Source: Euryarchaeota archaeon UBA182
GTDB lineage: Archaea; Thermoplasmatota; Poseidoniia; Poseidoniales; Thalassarchaeaceae
Length of the DNA: 63,912 bases
Assembly: GCA_002495675.1 (NCBI GenBank)
Contig: DAGH01000006.1
Coordinates: forward strand, 465-64,376
Reading direction: 5' to 3'
Shown here: one piece after another, positions 59,377 through 63,912 of the stretch
How the letters are laid out: the number at the start of each line of letters is the position of its first letter
Numbering within the stretch: the stretch's first letter is position 1
The notes under the pieces: model-generated
What the model saw: only the letters and a program-made list of their open reading frames with translations
What the model was told of the DNA's origin: nothing
The model's database searches: none
Program-made: the position numbers and the translations under genes

Positions 59377-61595
59377 ACTGACTCGATACCCTGAAGAGAG
59401 TTGGTGTTCCTCTTGACAGACTCCAGACCACTGACAAGTGTCTCCTCCATCTTAGAGTAGTACTCTAGCATGTCCTTGTTGACCGTTGGCCTCACCCTGT
59501 TGACCGCTTCTTCGAAATGGCTCTTTGATACTGTCTTCTTGCCCGCCCTCATCGCTATCAAGGCTGCCTCTCTGCATATTGCTTCTATGTCAGCACCAGT
59601 GTAGTTCTCGAGGTCGTCAGCGATGTCATCAAGCTTGAAGCGGCCTAATGGCATCTCGGAAGAGTGTATTTTGAGGATCTCCAACCTCGACTGCCTGTCC
59701 GGGGGAGGAACGTGCAGGACTCTCTCGAATCTACCACTCCTGAGGAGTGCCGGATCGATCATTTCAGGCCTGTTTGTCGCTGCGACTACGATCACGCCCT
59801 CCATGGATTCCACCCCATCCATGCTTGAAAGGATTTGATTGACAACCCTGTTCATGACGTCCGATCCCTCGCCTGTCATCGACCTTCGAACCCCCGCTAT
59901 TGACTCAAACTCGTCAAGGAAGATGATGGAGGGGGCGGCCTGTTTCGCCTTCTTGAAGACCTCTCTGACCGCTCGCTCAGACTCCCCTACCCATTTAGAG
60001 ATCATTTCTGGGCCTTTGATCGAGATGAAGTTGGCTTTTGCTTCATTCGCGATTGCCTTCGCGATCAAGGTCTTACCCGTGCCGGGAGCCCCAAAGAGTA
60101 CGATTCCACGAGGGGGTTTGATCCCGAAGTGTTCGAAAGTCTCCGGTTGGTTCAAAGGCCACTCAATGCTCTCTTTCAGGCGCTCCTTGATTTCGCTCAA
60201 ACCACCAACATCGTCCCATGATGCCGTTGGGACTTCGACGTAAATCTCTCTGAGTGCACTGGGCTCGATTTCCTTGATCGCTTCTCGAAAGTCCGCCATC
60301 TTTACTTCCATTTTCTCCAATACCTCGGCAGGTATCTCATCTTGATCCAGATCGATCTCAGGGAGATACCTACGGAGTGCCTTCATCGCGGATTCTCTGA
60401 CAAGTGCAGAAATATCCGCCCCCACGAAACCATAGGAGTTCTCCAGCAACCATTCCATCTCGAAATCATCGCTGATCGGCATGCCGCGTGTGTGGATGTC
60501 GATGATTTCAGAACGTCCGTTCTTGTCTGGGACGCCGATCTCAAGTTCCCTATCAAATCGTCCAGGTCTTCTGAGAGCGGGGTCTATGGCATCTCTCCTG
60601 TTGGTAGCCCCGATCACCACGACATTATCCCGGCCCTGCATTCCATCAAGCAGGGTGAGGAGTTGGGCGACAACTCGTCTTTCGACCTCGCCACTGACGT
60701 CTTCCCTCTTTGGTGCGATGGAGTCAAGCTCATCGATGAAGATGATAGCCGGGGCGTTGGAGGTGGCATCGTCAAAAATCTCGCGTAGTTGCTTCTCGCT
60801 TTCTCCGTAGTATTTCGAAATTATCTCTGGCCCGTTTATTGACGTGAAGTGGGCCTGAGTCTCAGCAGCAACTGCCTTCGCGATGAGAGTCTTTCCTGTC
60901 CCTGGAGGCCCGTGAAGGAGAACACCCCTGGGTGGATCGATGCCAAGCCTGCGAAAGAGGATTGGGTGTTTCAGGGGTAGCTCAATCATCTCCCGGACTT
61001 TCTGGAGTTGATCACCGAGCCCGCCTATGTCCTCATACGATATCGATTGTATGATGCTCTCATCTTCCTCGTCAACGGGATCTTCTTTGATCACGATCTC
61101 CGTCGAAGGTAGGACCTGTACGATCCCCTTAGGCTTGGTGCTCACGATCTGGAAGGGCAGGGCTTCCGCAAACAAGGTCATTCCTGGGATGAAGATCCTG
61201 TCCCCTGACACTACAGGCCTCTTGTTCAGTCCTCTTCTTGCGAAACCCTCGATCCCCGGTCCAAACCTGACTTTCTGTTGTTTCGCCATTACCGGTGAAA
61301 GAACCAGTTTCTCGCATTCGGTGACCTCGACCTTTCGGATGCTCACTCTGTCTCCGAGGGATACTGATGCATTTTTTCGTATGATACCATCGATTCGAAT
61401 GACTCCCAGGTTGGCATCCTCGGGCCTGCACCGCCATACGATCGCTGCCGTTGACTTCTCTCCGTTAATCTCTATGACGTCGCCCGGCTTGAGGTTGAGA
61501 TCGTTATCGAACGGTACCCTAGCTCTCCCATGCCCGACGTCACTCGGTATGGCCTTGGCAACCCTAAGCGTGAGTTCTCCATCTCCCTCTGACAT
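59373..61595 (-). CDS. cdc48: Cdc48/p97-type AAA+ ATPase
   Basis: 740 residues with an N-domain (about 1-180, double-psi barrel plus CDC48_2) and two AAA modules. D1 has GPPGTGKTLIAKAVA, FIDELDSIAPKR and DPALRRPGRFDREL; D2 has GAPGTGKTLIAKAIA, FLDEFESIAGVR and ALLRSGRFERVL. It unfolds proteins for the proteasome or for complex disassembly. It leads the operon with the PRC-barrel protein; GAGGA is just upstream. Confidence 0.97.
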   Translation of the reverse strand: MSEGDGELTLRVAKAIPSDVGHGRARVPFDNDLNLKPGDVIEINGEKSTAAIVWRCRPEDANLGVIRIDGIIRKNASVSLGDRVSIRKVEVTECEKLVLSPVMAKQQKVRFGPGIEGFARRGLNKRPVVSGDRIFIPGMTLFAEALPFQIVSTKPKGIVQVLPSTEIVIKEDPVDEEDESIIQSISYEDIGGLGDQLQKVREMIELPLKHPILFRRLGIDPPRGVLLHGPPGTGKTLIAKAVAAETQAHFTSINGPEIISKYYGESEKQLREIFDDATSNAPAIIFIDELDSIAPKREDVSGEVERRVVAQLLTLLDGMQGRDNVVVIGATNRRDAIDPALRRPGRFDRELEIGVPDKNGRSEIIDIHTRGMPISDDFEMEWLLENSYGFVGADISALVRESAMKALRRYLPEIDLDQDEIPAEVLEKMEVKMADFREAIKEIEPSALREIYVEVPTASWDDVGGLSEIKERLKESIEWPLNQPETFEHFGIKPPRGIVLFGAPGTGKTLIAKAIANEAKANFISIKGPEMISKWVGESERAVREVFKKAKQAAPSIIFLDEFESIAGVRRSMTGEGSDVMNRVVNQILSSMDGVESMEGVIVVAATNRPEMIDPALLRSGRFERVLHVPPPDRQSRLEILKIHSSEMPLGRFKLDDIADDLENYTGADIEAICREAALIAMRAGKKTVSKSHFEEAVNRVRPTVNKDMLEYYSKMEETLVSGLESVKRNTNSLQGIESV

Positions 61596-61719
61596 GCTTG
61601 TTCCTCGTTATGACCCATGGACTCCGCCCCCCTTAAACCCCCATACAGTAAGTTCGATATTGGCTCAGGATTTGTTAGAATCTAGGTCAAACGATCTTAG
61701 CAGCATTCATTTGAAGGGT

Positions 61720-63363
61720 ATGGCTGCGAAGGTCATGACACACGTCCTAGCAGCAGATTTTGAGCACATGCAAAACGACAACCCCAACGGCTCGCCGATG
61801 ATTCGTGGATACAACATAATCGATGGAAAGTTGGAAGTTGCCTCAGATGGTGCCACATTCCATTCCCTTAACCCCGCGTTGTTGTCAGACACATTGGGTG
61901 AATTCCCCCTGTCGACCAAGGCGGATGTTCACAGTGCTTTGAAAGCTGCAAGATCTGCATTCCCCTCCTGGGCGGGAACGCCAGCCCCGACAAGGGGACA
62001 GATCATCGGGAACATGGGCCGGTTGTTGATGGACAGGAAGGATGCCTTGGTCAGGCTGGAAACAAGGGAAATCGGGAAGACCCTGAAAGAGAGTGCCGGT
62101 GAAATTCAAGAAGCCATAGACACCTGTCTTTTTTTCCAGTCCGAGGGAAGAAGGCTCTATGGCCAGACGGTCAACAGTGAACTCCCCGACAAAGAACTGT
62201 TCACTTACAGAAGGCCACTAGGAGTCTGCGGCATCATCAACTCATGCAACTTCCCATCAGCGGTCCCATTCTGGAAGATGATTCCTGCAATCATGTGCGG
62301 CAACACCTGCGTCTGGAAGTCCCCACAGGATTCCCCACTCCTGTCTTTCGCCCTAGCCAGGATCATGCACGAGGCCGGACTTCCTGACGGCGTGATAAAT
62401 CTCGTTCACGGTAAAGGAAGCGGGGCAGGCCAATACCTCGTGGATGCAGTTGACGAGGGCCTCGTCAACAAAATATCCTTCACGGGGTCAACAGCAGTTG
62501 GGAAGATGATCGGGGAGATCTGCGGACGAAATCTAGTCTCCTGCTCACTGGAACTTGGTGGAAAAAACCCCTTGGTAGTCATGCCATCAGCGAACCTTGA
62601 AAATGCGGTCGAGGGTGCCTACTGGGCTGGATTCGGAACAGCTGGGCAAAGATGCACTAGCCTAGGAAACCTGATCGTCCACGAGAAGATCTATGACGAT
62701 TTTATGGGATTGTTCATGGAGAAAGTCAGGAAAACCAAGATCGGTGACTCAATGAGGGACGGTGACGTTCTCTACGGCCCCATGCTCTCATCGAAATACG
62801 CCGATGAGTTCCTCCAAAGCCTCGAGATTTGCGAGGCCAGCGGTGCCGATCTTATCTTCGGAGAGGGTCGAATTACCAAAGACTCGGCGCCAGACGGTTT
62901 CGTAGCGGATGCTGAGGAAGGTGTGTACATGTGGCCTCATGTCTACACGGGCGTAACCGAAGACATGGAATGCTTCCACGAGGAGATTTTCGGCCCCGCC
63001 GTCACCATCGTCAAGGCCCGAGATTTCGATCATGCCCTACACTTGGCGAATGCCTCGCCATATGGGTTGTCCAGTGCTATCTACACCAACGACAGGTTGG
63101 AGGCCTACAGGTTCAAAACAGGCATAAAAGCAGGTATGACGGGTATAAACAACTCCACGACGGGAGCAGAGGCCCATCTTCCGTTCGGTGGTGTCAAGGG
63201 ATCGGGCAACGGCACACGTGAGTCCGGGATCTGGGTAATCGAGTCCTACTCCTACTGGCATGCGGTGAACGATGAGCTATCGGGGAAGCTACAGCTCGCC
63301 CAAATGGACGTCGATGAGATCCACATCGAAGAAGCTGAAGTGAACTATGAGGCCTTGGCTTGA
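61720..63363 (+). CDS. Aldehyde dehydrogenase
   Basis: About 547 residues. It has the NAD site KMIPAIMCGNTCVWKSPQDS, ISFTGSTAVGKMIGE, the catalytic Glu in ELGGKNPLVV, the nucleophile Cys in GTAGQRCTSLGN and the C-terminal FHEEIFGPAVTIVK and LPFGGVKGSGNG. It oxidises a small aldehyde to the acid; the substrate is unknown. The open frame extends back to 61027 through cdc48; ATG 61720 is the first Met in good context, while TTG 61660 is an alternative. Divergent from cdc48. Confidence 0.93.
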   Translation: MAAKVMTHVLAADFEHMQNDNPNGSPMIRGYNIIDGKLEVASDGATFHSLNPALLSDTLGEFPLSTKADVHSALKAARSAFPSWAGTPAPTRGQIIGNMGRLLMDRKDALVRLETREIGKTLKESAGEIQEAIDTCLFFQSEGRRLYGQTVNSELPDKELFTYRRPLGVCGIINSCNFPSAVPFWKMIPAIMCGNTCVWKSPQDSPLLSFALARIMHEAGLPDGVINLVHGKGSGAGQYLVDAVDEGLVNKISFTGSTAVGKMIGEICGRNLVSCSLELGGKNPLVVMPSANLENAVEGAYWAGFGTAGQRCTSLGNLIVHEKIYDDFMGLFMEKVRKTKIGDSMRDGDVLYGPMLSSKYADEFLQSLEICEASGADLIFGEGRITKDSAPDGFVADAEEGVYMWPHVYTGVTEDMECFHEEIFGPAVTIVKARDFDHALHLANASPYGLSSAIYTNDRLEAYRFKTGIKAGMTGINNSTTGAEAHLPFGGVKGSGNGTRESGIWVIESYSYWHAVNDELSGKLQLAQMDVDEIHIEEAEVNYEALA

Positions 63364-63433
63364 TTGGTTTTGGGGGCAATACCGTCTTGGATTTAGTGAA
63401 AACCTCTATTTTCCCCCGGCCGATAAGCCCCCC

Positions 63434-63912
63434 ATGGCGAAGGGTCCGTGGACAGGCATACTTCTTGCGACATTGATGGTATTATTCTCAACACATTCTC
63501 TGTTGATTGAACCGGAATCCAGAACGGAAACCGAGTTTCCCTCGGATGAGATTCGTATGGAGTCCTTTTCTAGCAACTCTCCTGGCCAAGTGTTGGGCCA
63601 CATCGACACCCATGACACACTTTCGATCGGAAGGCAGTTCGCCTGCGCTGTCACTGAGAACTCTAGTGTGGTGTGCTGGGGCAGAACAGATTACGGTCAA
63701 ACCGGAATCGGGATCGCGAGCTACGGACAATACCACAACATGACTTACGTGGACGCATTGAACGGGATGGGGATCGTAGAGGTCTCGGCACACCTTGACC
63801 ACGCATGCGGACTTACCTCTCAAGGTGTCGTCTATTGTTGGGGAAGCAACCAAAACGGCCAAATCGGCAACGGACAAATCGGGGGCAACGTTCTCGTCCC
63901 GACCCAGGCCGT
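63434..63912 (+). CDS. Secreted RCC1/ATS1-repeat protein (partial)
   Basis: The frame opens at ATG 63434 and runs off the window after 159 codons. The N-terminus (MAKGPWTGILLATLMVLFS) is a signal peptide. RCC1-type units follow: GRQFACAVTENSSVVCWGRT and DHACGLTSQGVVYCWGSNQN, with the typical C-x-V and WG pattern. Such repeats form beta-propellers on surfaces. Its TATA-like CTCTATTTTC is about 28 bases upstream. Confidence 0.85.
   Translation, partial: MAKGPWTGILLATLMVLFSTHSLLIEPESRTETEFPSDEIRMESFSSNSPGQVLGHIDTHDTLSIGRQFACAVTENSSVVCWGRTDYGQTGIGIASYGQYHNMTYVDALNGMGIVEVSAHLDHACGLTSQGVVYCWGSNQNGQIGNGQIGGNVLVPTQA

Noticed and set aside
61027..61719. N-terminal extension of the aldehyde dehydrogenase frame
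   Set aside because: The frame stays open across the antisense of cdc48, but that part has no family similarity and lies before the intergenic region; the gene begins near 61720.
1..63912. CRISPR arrays, insertion sequences, rRNA genes, prophage integrase
   Set aside because: No regularly spaced repeats, no transposase or integrase motif and no rRNA sequence were seen in any part.

Overview
The window looks like a piece of an archaeal chromosome, most likely a planktonic Thermoplasmatota of the Marine Group II (Poseidoniales) kind. Archaeal markers are the L7Ae-S28e-L24e ribosomal cluster, deoxyhypusine synthase, a Cdc48-type double AAA+ ATPase, the wyosine radical-SAM enzyme, a PyrB-PyrI pair and promoters with a TATA box about 26 bases before the start codon (leaderless mRNAs). 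Bacterial-looking genes are mixed in: UvrB, short-form thymidine phosphorylase, MsrA, CcmF and an AlkB-like membrane hydroxylase. The phylum call is inference from gene content. Gene density is very high, with many 4-base ATGA overlaps, and I see no transposase, integrase, CRISPR array or rRNA.

Layout. 1-3531: end of a membrane protein, a DUF4126 protein, a large soluble protein I cannot assign (790-2841) and two small double-TM proteins fired from facing promoters; this is the least explained block. 3533-8303: a seven-blade WD40 protein and a 1182-residue surface protein with ELWxxDGT-like and calcium-binding repeats. 8446-15603: deoA, an alkane-hydroxylase-like enzyme, msrA-guaB, two YbjQ-type proteins and Taw1. 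15600-20397: a MacB/LolCDE-like exporter with two ATPases around one long permease. 20530-25613: two glycosyltransferases, a small membrane protein and a fused 3-hydroxyacyl-CoA dehydrogenase/enoyl-CoA hydratase. 25616-28231: two overlapping tiny ORFs and three winged-helix regulators. 28228-30954: Dus, a CxxC protein, ribosomal S2 and a lipoprotein.

31126-39087 is a respiratory block: cupredoxin, FKBP, CcmF and a geranylgeranyl-reductase-like flavoprotein on one strand, with UbiD and UbiA on the other. Together they suggest prenylquinone synthesis plus cytochrome c maturation. 39098-45707: UvrB, deoxyhypusine synthase, an Hc1-like nucleoid protein, a class III aminotransferase with a degenerate epimerase, an AT-rich spacer, a PRC-like protein and tRNA-Ile(GAU). 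45815-53527: PRPP synthase, the ribosomal trio, a MutS-family ATPase, a sulfotransferase-like protein, PyrBI, an aldo/keto reductase and a membrane-anchored SAP protein. 53579-63912: a tRNA thiolation enzyme, a Cdc48/PRC-barrel pair followed by a DUF4350-DUF58-membrane protein operon, an aldehyde dehydrogenase and the start of a secreted RCC1-repeat protein.

Several starts were moved from the longest ORF to an internal codon because a Shine-Dalgarno sequence, a TATA box at leaderless distance or family N-termini favour it; each case is stated.
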